Positions 1 to 14,938 of a stretch of DNA of 64,000 bases are shown one piece after another. A program made the translations under genes and the position numbers. The notes below the pieces were generated by a model. That model saw only the letters and a program-made list of their open reading frames with translations, searched no databases and was not told the DNA's origin. Source of the DNA: Plotosus lineatus (Eukaryota; Chordata; Actinopteri; Siluriformes; Plotosidae); assembly GCA_024760905.1 (NCBI GenBank), contig CM045729.1:53957080-54021079 (forward strand), read 5' to 3'. Numbering within the stretch: position 1 is the first letter of the stretch; each line of letters begins with the position of its first letter.

Positions 1-1943
1 GTATTTGGTGTGTCCTCTGGAAGGAAAGTAGATAAGGAAACTTGGTGGTGGAATGAGGAAGTGCAGGAGTGTGTACAAAAGAAGAGGTTAGCCAAGAAGA
101 AGTGGGACATTGAGAGGACCGAAGAGAGTAAACAGGAGTACAGGGAGACACAGCGTAAGGCGAAGGTAGCAGTGTCAAAGGCCAAACAGAGGGCGATGAT
201 GACTTGTATGATAGGTTGAACAGTAAGGAGGGAGAAAATGATCTATACAGGTTAGCACAGCAGAGAAATAGAGATGGGAAAGACGTGCAGCAAGTTAGAG
301 TGATAAAGGACAGAGAGGGAAATGTATTGACTGATGACAGAAGTGTGCTGGGAAGATGGAAAGAGTACTTTGAAGAGCTGATGAATGAGGAAAATGAGAG
401 AGAAAAAGAGTAGAAGGGGTGACCGTTGAGGAGCAGGAAGTAGCAAAGATTAGTAAGGGAGAAGTGAGGAGGGCATTGAAGAGGATGAAGAGTGGAAAGG
501 CAGTTGGCCCTGATGACATACCAGTTGAGGTATGGAAGTGTCTAGGGAGGTAGCAGTAGATTTTCTGACAAGAATATTCAACAAGGTCTTAGAAAGTGAG
601 CAGATGCCAGAGGAATGGAGGAGAAGTGTGCTTGTGCCCATTTTTAAGAACAAGGGCGATGTACAGAGTTGTGGCAACTACAGAGGGATAAAGTTGATGA
701 GCCATACAATGAAGCTATGGGAAAGAATAGTGGAAGCAAGACTAAGGGCAGAGGTCAGCATTTGTGAACAACAATTTGGTTTCATGCCAAGAAAGAGCAC
801 CACAGATGCAGTGTTTGCTTTGAGGATGTTAATAGAGAAGTACAGAGAAGGTCAGAAGGAGCTGCATTGTGCCTTTGTGGATCTGGAGAAAGCATATGAC
901 AGGGTGCCGAGAGAAGAACTGTGGTATTGTATGAGGAAGTCTGGAGTGACAGAGAAGTATGTTAGAGTGGTGCAGGACATGTATGATAGATGTAAGACAG
1001 TGGTGAGGTGTGCTGTCGGTGTGACAGAAGAGTTCAAGGTGGAGGTGGGACTACATCAAGGGTCAGCTCTCAGCCCCTTCTTGTTTGCTATGGTGATGGA
1101 CAGGCTAACAGATGAGGTTAGACAAGAATCTCCATGGACTATGATGTTTGCAGATGACATTGTGATCTGTAGTGAGAGCAGAGACCAAGTGGAGGAAAAT
1201 CTAGAGAGGTGGAGGTATGCCCTGGAAAGGAGGGGATTGAAGGTTAGTCTTAGTAAGACAGAATACATGTGTGTGAACGACAAGGACCCAAGAGGAACTT
1301 TGAGGTTACAGGGGGCAGAGATAAAGAAGGTGGAGGATTTTAAGTACTTAGGCTCAACAATCCAGAGCAATGGAGAGTGTGGAAAAGAGGTGAAGAAGCG
1401 CGTGCAGGCAGGTTGGAATGGATGGAGAAAAGTGTCCGTGTGATGTGTGATAGGAGAGTATCGGCAAGAATGAAGGGAAAAGTGTACAAGACGGTGATGA
1501 GGCCAGCAATGTTGTATGGTTTAGAGACAGTGGCCCTGGGGAAAAGACAGGAGTCAGAGTTGGAGGTAGCAGAGATGAAAATGTTGAGGTTCTCTTTGGG
1601 AGTAACGAGGATGGATAGGATCAGAAATGAGTACATCAGAGGGACAGCACATGTTAGATGTTTTGGAGACAAAGTCAGAGAGGCTAGATTGAGATGGTTT
1701 GGACATGTACAGAGGAGGGATAGTGAGTATATTGGTCGTAGGATGCTGAGGTTGGAACTACCAGGCAAAAGGCCCAGAGGAAGACCAAAGAGAAGATTTA
1801 TGGATGCAGTGAAGGCGGACATGAAAGTCGTTGGAGTAGGAGTAGAAGATGCAGAGGATAGGGAGAGATGGAGGCAGATCATTTGCTGTGGCGACCCCTG
1901 AAGGGAACAGCCGAAAGGAAAAGAAGAAGAAGAAAGAAGAAGA
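1..1943 (+). mobile_element. RTE-clade LINE, copy 1 (continues off left edge)
   Basis: This is a broken non-LTR retrotransposon ORF. It has reverse-transcriptase blocks [33 protein letters not shown] and [11 protein letters not shown]. The catalytic FADD box is at 1147-1158. The C-terminal block [15 protein letters not shown] is followed by PRGRPKRRF. At least three frameshifts split the frame (near 210, 415-530 and 1440). The 3' end is GGCGACCCC then a short tail of AAGAAG units. The endonuclease half lies outside the window. Confidence 0.93.
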
Positions 1944-2247
1944 TTCACGTTGTCTTTATTGCTTTATTTCTCTGTGCAATGTGCTACATTCTCTACTCCC
2001 TTATGTTTGAAGATGACTCTCTCACCTGCTGAAGCTTTGTGACTTCAGAATTCGACTTCTGATGAATCAGTGATGGATGCATTGGTATCAGTACATCTTA
2101 TAAAGGCTATCATGAGTGTGCATGGACTATGCAAAGCTTTTTGTCTGTATATGAAGGCCAGTTCCCCCCTCCACTATCTGCTCTGTGGTGTTCGGTTTGT
2201 TGGGTTTACTTACATGCAGTTCACCTGACACGTGATCAGGTCATGGG

Positions 2248-2248
<1 letters not shown>

Positions 2249-2325
<77 letters not shown>
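2249..2325. repeat. (CA)38 microsatellite
   Basis: Perfect CA dinucleotide array of 77 bases in the first visible fmnl2 intron. Confidence 0.98.
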
Positions 2326-2327
<2 letters not shown>

Positions 2328-2808
2328 TAACCTTGGAAACAGCACACGGGACAAGAATGAGCCCACAGTTTAGCTTCGGCACAGCGAGACTCGCATGAAT
2401 TGAGCTCCTACTTCAGTGAGCTGATATAATTACTCAAGGCATAGGAGTCACCTCTGAACCAAAACACAGCAGCAGGAATGCTCCTTCATCCGAATGCTCG
2501 CTAATTAGCATTGTTTGCAGTGCCTGTTGTAACCAGGTGGGTAATCACACAAATTAAATACAGAATTTCTCGTTGATTGAGATTTTTTTTTTATCACAAC
2601 ACATGCTGGTTATGATCACAGTCTTCCTTTCTTTTACATTACTACACATTTTATCCTTAGTGAAGGCAGACTGAGATCACTGTGCTGGAACTTAGCTGTA
2701 CGACTACTCTTGTTTTAACAACACAAAAGAAGGCTGCAGTTTTCATTCTTACATTCCCTTGTTCCTTTTCATACACTCTCATATTTTCCTCTTTAATCTC
2801 ATGTGCAG

Positions 2809-2885
2809 AAATTCCGTCGGAGGGTTCAAGAATCCACTCAGGTGCTGAGAGAACTAGAAATTTCATTGAGGACTAATCATATCGG
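2809..2885 (+). CDS. fmnl2: fmnl2 exon (FH3 region, first in window)
   Basis: The acceptor is gtgcag and the donor gtgagt. The frame starts at the first base with [16 protein letters not shown] and ends two bases into the Gly codon before WVREFL. This matches the FH3/DID region of FMNL proteins. Confidence 0.94.
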
Positions 2886-5800
2886 GTGAGTGTTCAAGAG
2901 TATGTGTACATGTGTGTGTGTCTTAGTATGAAATAAATATCCAATAATAACTATTTAACGATTAAAATGTACATTGTGAATGAATTCTGCATTCATTCAT
3001 TTGCCACAATGCTTAGGGTCGCTGGGAGATTTTAGCCTAACTCAGACAATTCTGGACAGAGGCGAGGTACACCCCAAACAGCTCAACAGTCCATCACAGG
3101 GCCAATACGCACACCATCATTAACACTCATCCCTAGATGCAATTTGCAACAGGAAATTAGCCTAATGTACATGTTTTTGGACTGGGAGAGGAAACCAGAC
3201 TATTTGAAGGAAACCATGCAAGCCTGGGAAGATCATGAAGACTCCACACAGAAATGAGCTAGGGACTCAATCCCAGAACCTCCTTGCTGTATGCCAGATG
3301 TATTTAACTACTATGCCACCGTACTGCCCAATATGGAACTCTTTTACCTATAATAATCATAGCCTTTTGGTTATATTTTAGTTGCTGATGTAATGATGTC
3401 ACTGATTTCCCAAACAATACACAGTTAATTCTGTGCTGTAGACACTTGCAGATGTTGATCTGGAAAAGAAATAACACCCAAACAGTACATGTCAACATTT
3501 TTTTGAGAAGTGGAGAAAAGAGCTTGAGTGCATACTGTAAAGCAAGTAGACATACTGTGACAAAAGAATTAAAATGTAGTTCAAATGCTTGTAACGAGGA
3601 ATTATTTATTATGTCGGATTGTAAGGTAGTGATTAGTGGATAATTTGAGATGATGGCAGTTAATTTCTGGTTGCTAGCTCATTAATGGCATGTGTGAGAC
3701 ATTGAGGCTAACAGTGTGTGAGAATGAGAGACTGAGATCATTTGATTAGGAGGGACTGCCACAACAGGTCTAGCACCACGATGGGATCTGTATTAGTGGG
3801 AAGTGGAAAAGCTGACAGATTTTGATGAGGTCACAGCTGCAGATATGCAGGAAGTCCTGCTGTTCCTGCTGTTCCAAGTGTCCATACACCAAATATACAA
3901 GATTTCACACACAGCCAGGCAACTTTAACATAAACAACTGAACCAAAGTGACAATGATCTTCTTTATATAAAAACACAAAGCACATTTACAAAGCACGGC
4001 GCTTTCCTTACTGTTACTACCAGTGACATTTGTCTCTTTAGCACACTTTATGATGCCTAACAAAATTATGTGACTAAATTATGTCTTATTTATAAAGATA
4101 ATGGTGTCTTAGCAAAATTGCTAAACAAATTCATTAGATCACCTGTCATACAGTCAATTAAAGAATAAAACTAAATGTAAAAATTGTTTAAAACACACAT
4201 TTAATTACTTTTTGGTATTACAAAACAGACAAAATACAGTAAGTCATTATTAAAATAAAATTATACAAATTACATACATCTAAAACCAAAATTGAACAAA
4301 AATTTAGTATGTAGTCTTTGGCCTTTATCTTAATCTTCTTTGGCCTTTATAACAAAAATGATTCTTGTTTTTAAATATTATTTCACAGTTTCTGTTGGCA
4401 CCACTTCCCACATTTTTTGTAACTGTTCCCAATGACTTTGGAATAAACCTTTATGCAATCACTTCGCGAATCAGTTACATTCCATATTTGTGTAAATGGA
4501 TTCAAATCTGGAATCTTAGCAGCATAGTAGTTAATACATCCACCACACAGCAAGAAGGTCTTGTGTTGGACCACGCTCTGCGAGGGCACTTCTATGTGGA
4601 GTTTGCTTGTTTCAGGGCTGCTAACTTGTACGAATTTATCCGTATTCATACAAAAAATAACATAAAATACGGCAATACAATTCTTTCAGACATTAATACG
4701 AATTTCAAATTTTCAGGAAAATATGCTCCTTTCAGTTTTATTTGACAATATTTTATCAATAATTCTGATGAATTGCATTAAATTTGATCTGTGTTTACAT
4801 GTACCGTCCTGGCAAGCCAAGTCTCGCAATAATCTCATGGGATATTACTGTTGTATTTTACCACGTGATTTGTTAATCGGCAGCAAGGTAGGTCGATTTC
4901 CACAAATCTGTGTCTATCTTCATACACTCCGTGGTAACCAGAGCCAATCATTGAATGGTTGCAGGAAACCCAAAATGGCTACGAAAAGAAAGCCAGAATT
5001 TTTATCGGAATATTCAACAACTTATCCCTTTATTAAGAAGCATGACAGATACAATGCCTTTTGTACAATGTGCAATGGTAAATTTAGCATTGTGTATTCG
5101 GCAGACATGGGGTAATCGTATTCAGTATTCGTATTCGAATGCATTCGAATACAGATTTGCAAGTATTCGTATTCGAATACATAGTCAAATTTTTCAAAGT
5201 ATTTGTATTCGTATACATAAAAATGTATTCGTATTCACTGAATACTTTCTTGAATACCCGAGAGGTGCCAACTTTCAGACAGTTCCTTTGAAAATGTCAT
5301 GTTCATTAAAATGAACAAAGATTTGTATTGTAACAATTTAGCTAATGCTGCAACACTACAGAACTAGCTGTAAAACAAGTTGTGCAGCAAAATCGACAAT
5401 GTACATGAATTTATAAGAACTCTTATATTTGTAAGGTGATACAAATACTGCAAACTATGTTTATTACATCTTTAGAAGTTTTACATACATGTATGTAATT
5501 AATTTAGTTAATATCATACCATAAATAGTTTCAACAAAGCTTTGTCTAGATTATAGCTTCAAATCCTGAATGAACATTACTGAAATTAGATTTATTTTGG
5601 TTATTAAAGCTTGTTTGAAGTATTATTGAATCTAAATCAAACAAGTCAAACTCAAGAGCTAATCAATATAAAAGGCTCTCTAGTTTGAATATACTGTACA
5701 TGTATGGTTTTGTAAATAAACATAGTAATTTTGTTGTATTAAAAATGTATATATTGTTGTACTTAAATTAAAATTGGTAATTGCCCCAACACAAAACATG

Positions 5801-8157
5801 ATATGAGTCTATTATGAATGCATTCATGAATACTCCTAATGTATTTGTATTCGTATTCCAATGCATTCGGGTTTTGTGTATTCGTATTACCATTTGCATT
5901 CATGACATTACCAAGTATTCATATTCGTATTTGAATACATTTTTGCTGTATTCGCCCCATGTCTGGTATTTGGGTGTTTTTGATATTAAAACGCATATAA
6001 AGGGAGGCAGACAAGGCCAGATAGTGACCGGTTTGCTTACTTTATAACTTTTTTCTTGTCCGGATTTCTCTTACTTGTTATTTGTAAATGCATTTGTGAA
6101 CAACAGTTTGGTTTCATGCCAAGAAAGAGCACCACAGATGCAGTGTTTGCTTTGAGGATGTTAATAGAGAAGTACAGAGAAGGTCAGAAGGAGCTGCATT
6201 GTGCCTTTGTGGATCTGGAGAAAGCATATGACAGGGTGCCGAGAGAAGAACTGTGGTATTGTATGAGGAAGTCTGGAGTGGCAGAGAAGTATGTTAGAGT
6301 GGTTCGGGGCATGTATGAGAGATGAAAGACAGTGGTGAGGTGTGCTGTCGGTGTGACAGAAGAGTTCAAGGTGGAGGTGGGACTGCATCAAGGGTCAGCT
6401 CTGAGCCCCCTTCTTGTTTGCTATGGTGATGGACAGGCTGACAGACGAGGTTAGACAAGAATCTCCATGGACTATGATGTTTTCAGATGACATCGTGATC
6501 TGTAGTGAGAGCAGAGAACAAGTGGAGGAAAATCTAGAGAGGTGGAGGTATGCCCTGGAAAGGAGGGGAATGAAGGTTAGCCTCAGTAAAACAGAATACA
6601 TGTGTGTGAATGATAAGGACTCAAGTGGAATGGTGAGGTTACAGGGGGCAGAGATAAGGAAGGTGGAGGATTTTAAGTACTTAGGCTCAAGAATCCAGAG
6701 CAATGGAGAGTGTGGAAAAGAGGTTAAGAAGCGCGTGCAGGCAGGTTGGAATGGATGGAGAAAAGTGTCCGGTGTGATGTGTGATAGGACAGTATCGGCA
6801 AAGAATGAAGGGAAAAGTGTACAAGCAGAGTTGGAGGTAGCAGAGATGAAAATGTTGAGGTTCTCTTTGGGAGTAACAAGGATGGATAGGATCAGGAATG
6901 AGCACATCAGAGGGACAGCACATGTAAGAGATTTTGGAGACAAAGTCAGAGAGGCTAGATTGAGATGGTTTGGACATGTACAGAGGAGGGATAGTGAGTA
7001 TATTGGTAGTAGGATGCTGAGGTTGGAACTACCAGGCAGAATTCCCAGAGGAAGACCAAAGAGAAGATTTATGGATGTGGTGAAGGCGGACATGAAGGTC
7101 GTTGGAGTAAGAGTAGAAGATGCAGAGGATAGGGAGAAATGGAGGCAGATCATTTGCTGTGGCGACCCCTGAAGGGAACAGCCGAAAGAAAAAGAAGAAG
7201 AAGCTGATATCAAATATCATTCAGGTGTGTGTGTGTGTGTGTGTGTTACTCTGCGATGGACTTGCAAGATGTTTGGGGTGAATTCTACCTCTGCCCAGGG
7301 TTTTGTGATATTCTCCAGCCTCCACGCGATCTTAATAAGATTAAGTGGTTCAGCAGCAAATGATAAATTTCTGGCTCTTTTTAAAAAGTAATCTTTACAC
7401 AGTTTAGATGAATGTCTGTTGAATTTTAAACACATTTCTGTCTTCCTAATATATAAACCCACTACCACAAAGAAGAAATGAGAAAGAGATATAAGGAAGT
7501 TATCAAGCAAATCAAATTCAGTGTTAAATTATATGTTAATGCCTTTGGGAAGTGTGTTTGCAAAAGTCGACTCAATAAAGTTCGTAATAGATATAAGCCA
7601 ATCAAAGACTGTGAGAAGAAAGAAAGTTCTTTCCATGTGATATTCAAACAAAATGTGGTGCACACCCAGTGGATAGAACCAGTTAAAAGTGGCTTTTGAT
7701 CACTCAGCTTGTCTGTGTGCGTGTGTGTGTGTGTGTGTGTGCGCACGCGCGCTCATGTGTGCGTGCGTGAGTGTGTGTGCGCGCGTGTGTGCGCGCGTGC
7801 GCGGTGGGGGGGTTGTGATTGCCATTGCTTTTGAAGTGTAAAAATCCTTCCTGTGTCACCTGTTTGAGATATTCCATATTTTATGGCCATTTCTGAAAGT
7901 ACCCTTTTGCAGCAGTCGTTGTTTTGTCCCTTACGCCCCCCTCTGCCTGTGTCTGTGTGTAGATGGGTACGTGAGTTCCTTAATGAGGAGAATAAGGGCC
8001 TGGATGTGTTGGTGGAATATCTCTCATTTGCACAGTACGCTGTCACGTAAGTCATGCTTACACACAACACACAATGAGCACAATAGATCCTTTCTCCTTA
8101 ACCACAGTTGTGTTCACAGTCACGTTGCTACATATGCTGTGCTACATTGACTCATCA

Positions 8158-8207
<50 letters not shown>

Positions 8208-11200
8208 TGGGACCACAATTTAGTGTGTATAGTATACACTGTCCATTCACAGAGACAGACACAGTTACAAGGTTCTACTAATGAGTATGTAGAGGATGTA
8301 TGTATTCAATCCATTGAATGGCGAAATTGATTAGTTTGTTTTTCTCTATAATATACAGTGGTACCTCACCTTACGAAATTAATTCATTCCAGAGCTTTTT
8401 TTCGTAACCTACATTTTTCTTAAGTTGAACCGCATTTTACATGTAAAACACGTGATTCGTTCCAAGGCTCCCAATACTACCCCCTAAACCCTTTAAAAAT
8501 TATAAAAGCATACCTCTTAAGTACTCCTTCTGCTTCAATATCGTACTGATGGTAGACTGGTTTGGCCATATTCCTTTGTGATATCACTCGAGCCCGTTTC
8601 TTCTTCTCACTTGCACCGGAAATCACGTGCGCGCGTGCATGTGTGTGTGTGTGCGCGCGTGTGTGTGTGCGCGCGTGCGTGTGTGTGTGCGCGCGCATGT
8701 TGACCATGTCCTCTTAGCAGAGTTATAATCTTACAAATGTTTATGGAAGGTTAAAAGCCTGAGTCCAGAAATAAAGCATAAAACAATAGTAAGTCTGTCC
8801 TTTACACGAAAAGCAGGATTCAGCTCTATAATAGGCAATGGGAGGTAGATGCGTCATTCCTCCTAGACAATGGGATCCCTTTCTAAGATGGTGTCAGGTG
8901 GACCTGTCCAAGATGGTGCTTGAGTGAAGGCAACATGAACGACAGCTCACTTGTCAGCCAATGGGAGGCCAGCGGGGCAGGATATTTGAACGCATTGTTT
9001 GAATGTTTGAGTGGCACGTTTTAATGTTTAAATGGCACGTTTGAATTTTTAAGATGGCGCTTTCGTAACGTGAACTTGTTTCGTATCCTGAGACAAAAAT
9101 TTTAGGAAAATGATTTTTGTAACCTGAATTTTTGGTTTGGTGAGACTTTCGTAAGGTGAGGTACCACTGTATATTAAAACTTTGAAAAGTTTTAAAAGAT
9201 ACTGTCAAGTGTATTCGTTGCTTAGTTCAGCTTTCAGGATTAAAATATGTATGATAAAAATAAATTGTAAAAAAAAATCTCGATTTAGTTTGTTTTTATG
9301 TTTCCTTGTAGTATATATAAAAACTATTATTCGCCTCAGCCCCACCACTACCACGACACATGTCGCTCCATCGCAGGGACTGTTCAGTGATATCCACCCA
9401 TTTCAGATGTGCACTTTGTTTTTCTTAACATTTAATAAAAATGATGTGCACATCTGAAATGGGTATTTATTGTAGTAAGTAATAAGAGTAAGTAGGACAT
9501 CATATTGAAGACAGTTTGTACTGGGGATTCGATCTAAATGAAAAACTCTACATGGATCTAATCTTGTGTAAAGAATGGGCTTGTATTCAGAATGCTGTTG
9601 TCCATATGTGTAGATTTGATGGTGACTGCTTCGAAAATGGCACAGACAATGTTCTGGACAAGTCTAAATCCTGGAGTCGCTCTATTGAGGATCTCCGTGG
9701 AGGGAGCAGTCTACCCTCTCCAATACCAGGAAGCATAAGCAGAGCAGGGAGACACTCTACATTAAGGTATCATCTCATGTTAAAGACAATATACTTCCTT
9801 CTGTGATAATTTGCCTGCATGTATAATAGCATTCTAATCTGTCAGGCTGTAGTGATTTACAGTGATGTGTTTGACTTGAGTGAGTGCTCATGGACTGTAT
9901 GACTAGACAATGGTTCCTGTTGCGGTTCACATCACAAGTTTAGAGTTATAAACATCTTCCTCTGCTTAATCCGGGTTGGGTCACAGGGGCAGCAGCCTGA
10001 GCAATCAGGTCCAGACGTCCTTCTCCCCGGCCACTTCCAAGGGGACAATGGAGCGTTCCCAGACTAGCCGAGAGGCATAATCCCTCTAGCGTGTTAGATG
10101 TCGATGCCAGGGTCTCTTTCCGGGTGGACATGCCCAAAGCACCACACCAGGGAAGCGTTCAGGAGGCATTCTAACCAAAGCCACCTCAACTGACTCCTCT
10201 CAACACAGAGGAGCAGCGGTTCTACTCCAAGCTCCTCCCGGATGGCTGAGCTTCTCATCCTACCTCTGATGGAGAGCCCTGCCACAGTGCGAAGGAAGCT
10301 CGGTTCAGCTGATTGTAACTGCTTTCTTGTTCTTTCGGTTATTACCCAAAGCTCATGAGCATAGGTGAGAGTTGGAACGTAGATTGACTGGTAAATTGAG
10401 ACCTTCTCTTTGCGGATCAGCTCTCTCTTCAATCTTGAGCCGGGCTGAAGTTTAGATTTCGAAGTGTTGATTTAAATACATAAATGTTTTTATGGCTTAA
10501 TTAACCCACAGGGACCTGTTTATTAGACTCTAAAGCTAACAATAAAATATTATTGTAATTGTTATTGTTTAAATAATAAGTAGTGGCTCAGTGATTAGGG
10601 CTCTGGGTTACTGATCAGTAGGTTAAACTCCAATATCACTAAGTTGCTGCTCTTGGACCATTAAACAAGGCCTTTAATCTTCTTTTGCTCAACTATATAA
10701 ATTCCATAAAATGTAAGTCTTTCTGGATATGCGAATCTGTCTAATGCCATGAAATGTAATTTTGTTGTTATTCAACAACATATATCCAGGACAAAGCTGG
10801 ATATATGGATAACCGAAAAACTGGACGTGTATTGTGAATAATTTACTTCAAGAGATTAAAAAAAAAAGAAGCTGATGAAGGAATCACTGTTTCTAGCTGC
10901 CATAACAGGAATGAACTTGTTTGTTGGTTGTTTCAAAACACTAAACGGAACTATAAATGATCAGATGTTGTTAATAAGTTAGAAGTTGCAATTGTTGGCA
11001 AATTACTGTCAATAGTGCCTTTATTTGAGATGGCTCTATACTGTTCACCTAAACCTATTCCAATGTTTGTTTTGACTCTCAGGAGGCTCAGAAACCAGGC
11101 AAGACCTTCAGTACTGATTTCAATCTGCCTGACCTGTATTGTGTTATCGAGAGCGTGTAAGATGAATATGGAGTTGTCGTAGCATAGACTTGCCAAAACT

Positions 11201-13756
11201 AGTCAGCACAGCACACAGTACAAATTCAGAATATGAATAAGAAGTCTAAAGAAAATGAAACAGTACATTGTAAGACTTGCATAGCTAAGGATTAATGAAT
11301 TACCTCACTATTAGTCAATTGTCTGTTTTAAATAGTGAAGCGAGTACACAAAACCTGTATCAACCTCACAAAAATATATTCAACATAATCATAATGGTTG
11401 TACCAGATCTACGGGATACTGTGAATATTTGTGTAAAAGGATGAAGTGAAAACTTGTACGCGCAGATCTCTTCGTAACATTCCAGGAGCGCAGATCACAA
11501 AAACGTATGGAGTTTGGCTCTCTCCTTTTGGACAGTTTAAGATCTTAAAGATTAGGGGTTGAGCTTTGCTTGCTAACACTGACCGTAAATCCCTTTTCCA
11601 TCTAATACAGAGAATGTCGTTTATTTTAATAAAACAATGCAGATTATTAGAGACTGAAGGGGTTCTTTTTTATGATAAATTTAATTTGTCTGATGGTACT
11701 GGTAAATATCATGTAGATATGAATATGACAAAGCATATGGAGCTCTGTATTATTGAAATTATTTTCATGTTTGGCAGGAAGTGGGGCTGCTTTGAAATTG
11801 TATGTATGTATGTGTGTATTCATATCCACATGTACACCAGATATGGTAAGATTCTTTGATTCAAATTGGTGCACCTTTGGAGTGGGTATCTGACACAGTT
11901 TGGATGGAAGTCAGGCTGCATCATTTCTAACCTCATTATTATTATTATTATTCTCCTTTCGGCTTTTCCCCTTATTTCAGGAGTCACCACAGCGAATCAT
12001 CTGATTCGCATGTTTGATTTGGCATAGGTCTTTTTACATCGGATGCCCTTCTTGACACAATCCTTTTATCAAGGGGCAGAAACACGCTGCCGGCTTTGTA
12101 GTCTACTCAACATCATTGAATTGCTAAAATCTGGTTCATTATTATGTAATTAATAACAGAGGCTGGCTGACTTTATTATTTAGAAATGTGATCAGTAGTA
12201 TATTTATTTCTTCTCCTTTCTTGGACATTAATTACATTGCTGGGAGTAGCCAATACAGTTCCACTGGAGTTGAAGGCAATATGCTAATGTGGCAGTGGAG
12301 CCTCACTGTTTAAGGATCTGTTGAACTGATCAGAAAGGTACGGATTCAAACACAGTCCTGTACCACCGTGAGCAAGGCCCTCAGTACTCAACTGCTCAGT
12401 TGTACAAATTAAATTAAATCGTAAGTTGTTCTGCATCAAATGCTGTAAATAAGATTCAGTGATTTTGAACTAAAAGTCCTTGTTTACTCCTCTGTTGGAT
12501 TGTTAGTACAGAAACAGCACCACTGCTTTTTACTCACTGCTCAGTTCTCTTACCTGATGAAAGTGTAAAACACACCCGCAGTAGTTACAGCACATCACAC
12601 TAAGCTTGGACGCTTATTCCTACGTACCGAACCGCTTACTCCAACTTGGGTCTTCGGGAGGCTGGAGCCTATCTCAACCAACAGTGAGAGAAGATTGGGG
12701 TTCACCCTGAACAGCTCGCCGGACCATTGTAGGGCCAAGACTCATCCAACTATTCACACTCACATCCTCAACTAGCGGCAATTTGGAATAGCCAGTTAAC
12801 TTAATCTGCATGTTTTTGGACTATGGGAGGGAACCGGAGTACCCTGAGGAAACCTACATGAGCACAGGGAGAACATGCAAACTTCTCACAGAAATACTCG
12901 AGTTCGGGCACTTTCTTGCTTTGAGGCAGACATGCTAACCACGACACTACCATACTGCCCATTGGTAAATCTGCACATTGTAAAATTCCTTCAATGTTAA
13001 ATCTTAATTTGAACCAACACAGTGGGGCAGTAATCCAGCACCAGGCCACCACTGCTCCACTGTGTTGGTTCAAATTAAAATGGGTTTTCTCCCCATTGCA
13101 TGTAACTGGGTTTTAAGGGCCGACTATGTCTCTCACTGTCTGTGGTGAGAGACATGTAAAAGAACCATTGCTGACCTTTTGTCAAGATTAGCAGCATAGC
13201 CGTCAGCGTGTTTCTGCCCTGCAATGGTCAGGGCAAGCGCTGCCCTCAGCCAGACTCGGCTGGGATGGGCCACCCAGATGGATGGGCAACAGCTTCCCTT
13301 CAGCACTAATTAGGATTAAGTTTTTCAGAAAATGAATGAACCAAAGCAATATAATTATACAAACTGTTACATTGTGTTGCATTATATTACTCTGCATGAC
13401 ATCATATTACAATGAATTGCACTTGTTTTAGGTTGTGTAAATTGTGTTGAATTGCACTGCATCACAGAGGTGATTTGAATCCTGTCACATTAGCAACTGC
13501 TTCATATGTATCCTAAATGTCTGGGATTGCTACCAAAACACATGGCCTCAAATGTACATGTGTAATTTATTTCCCTGCATATGCTTAATAATGTTTAAAA
13601 TATCATGTAGTATAATATTTATAAAGTAAAATAAATCACTCCTTAGTAAAAAAAAACAAAAAACAAAACTCTTAATCAAGGAAGACTCAGACTGACCTGT
13701 ATGTGCAAGCCTGTGTGTCATTCCTACTGTCTCATGCTTTGAGGAAGAAGTAACGG

Positions 13757-13826
<70 letters not shown>

Positions 13827-14848
13827 ACGTTGTGATGAGATAGAAATAACCTATTCTGAGAGAAATGTCCCTAAAAGAGAAGATGCATTGTCTGTGTGGA
13901 TGTGTGTAAAGGTCCTGTTAGTGTGAATTTCTTTAAAAGGTGTGAGTGTACATGTGCTATTGAATTTTTCTTTTAAACTATTGTTTGTGTGCCCCAGTAT
14001 CGGACATAAAAGCCTCAGGTTCATTCTGGCATTACAAAGCTCCACAGACCTCTGCCATGCATGTCAATGATGGTGCCATTGTGCACAGTGCAAATGATAT
14101 GTGTGTGAGGCAGCTCGAGTTAAGACAATACCGTCTATATAGCAGAGGCACCACTGTTCGTAAGCTACTGTGTTTAATGTGCTCTCCATAATTTAAGTCA
14201 TGGACAGTGGTATGGCAATCCCTACGGCACAGTAAACATCATATTTTAGTTGAGATTCCACTGCTGTCGCCATAACAACATTTGACATTCCACTACCATT
14301 CAACACTTTAGTGTTAGATTGTGATATAGCTTTGGTCTGTTTCTTCTTGATATTGTACAAGTTTTATTCTGAGATCCTCTTTTTTTTCTAAAAATTGCAT
14401 CTGATTTGCTCGTAGTGAAGCAATTGATCTGCTCAGTGTTTTGTGAAACTTTTTCTTGTCATAACTTTCCTCTCAGATGTAATACATTACCCAGCAGAAG
14501 AACATTGAAGAACTCGAGATTATTGTGTAGGAAAGATGACGTTCATGTCTGCATTATGTGCCTGAGAGCCATTATGAACTATCAGGTGAACAAAACACAC
14601 TCAAGAATACATATAATATGCTGCCAAACACCCTGTTCTCCTTTGTTTACATCTTGACAGGTAATTTTTCATTGCTTCAATTTTGGTGTTTAATTAAATT
14701 TCCAGCACCCTTCTGTGTTCATTAATGCATCGATCGCTTTTTTTGTTGTTGTTAGTATGGGTTCAACATGGTTATGTCCCATCCTCATGCTGTGAATGAA
14801 ATTGCACTAAGTCTGAACAACAAGAACCCCAGGTAACCATTGTACATG

Positions 14849-14938
<90 letters not shown>

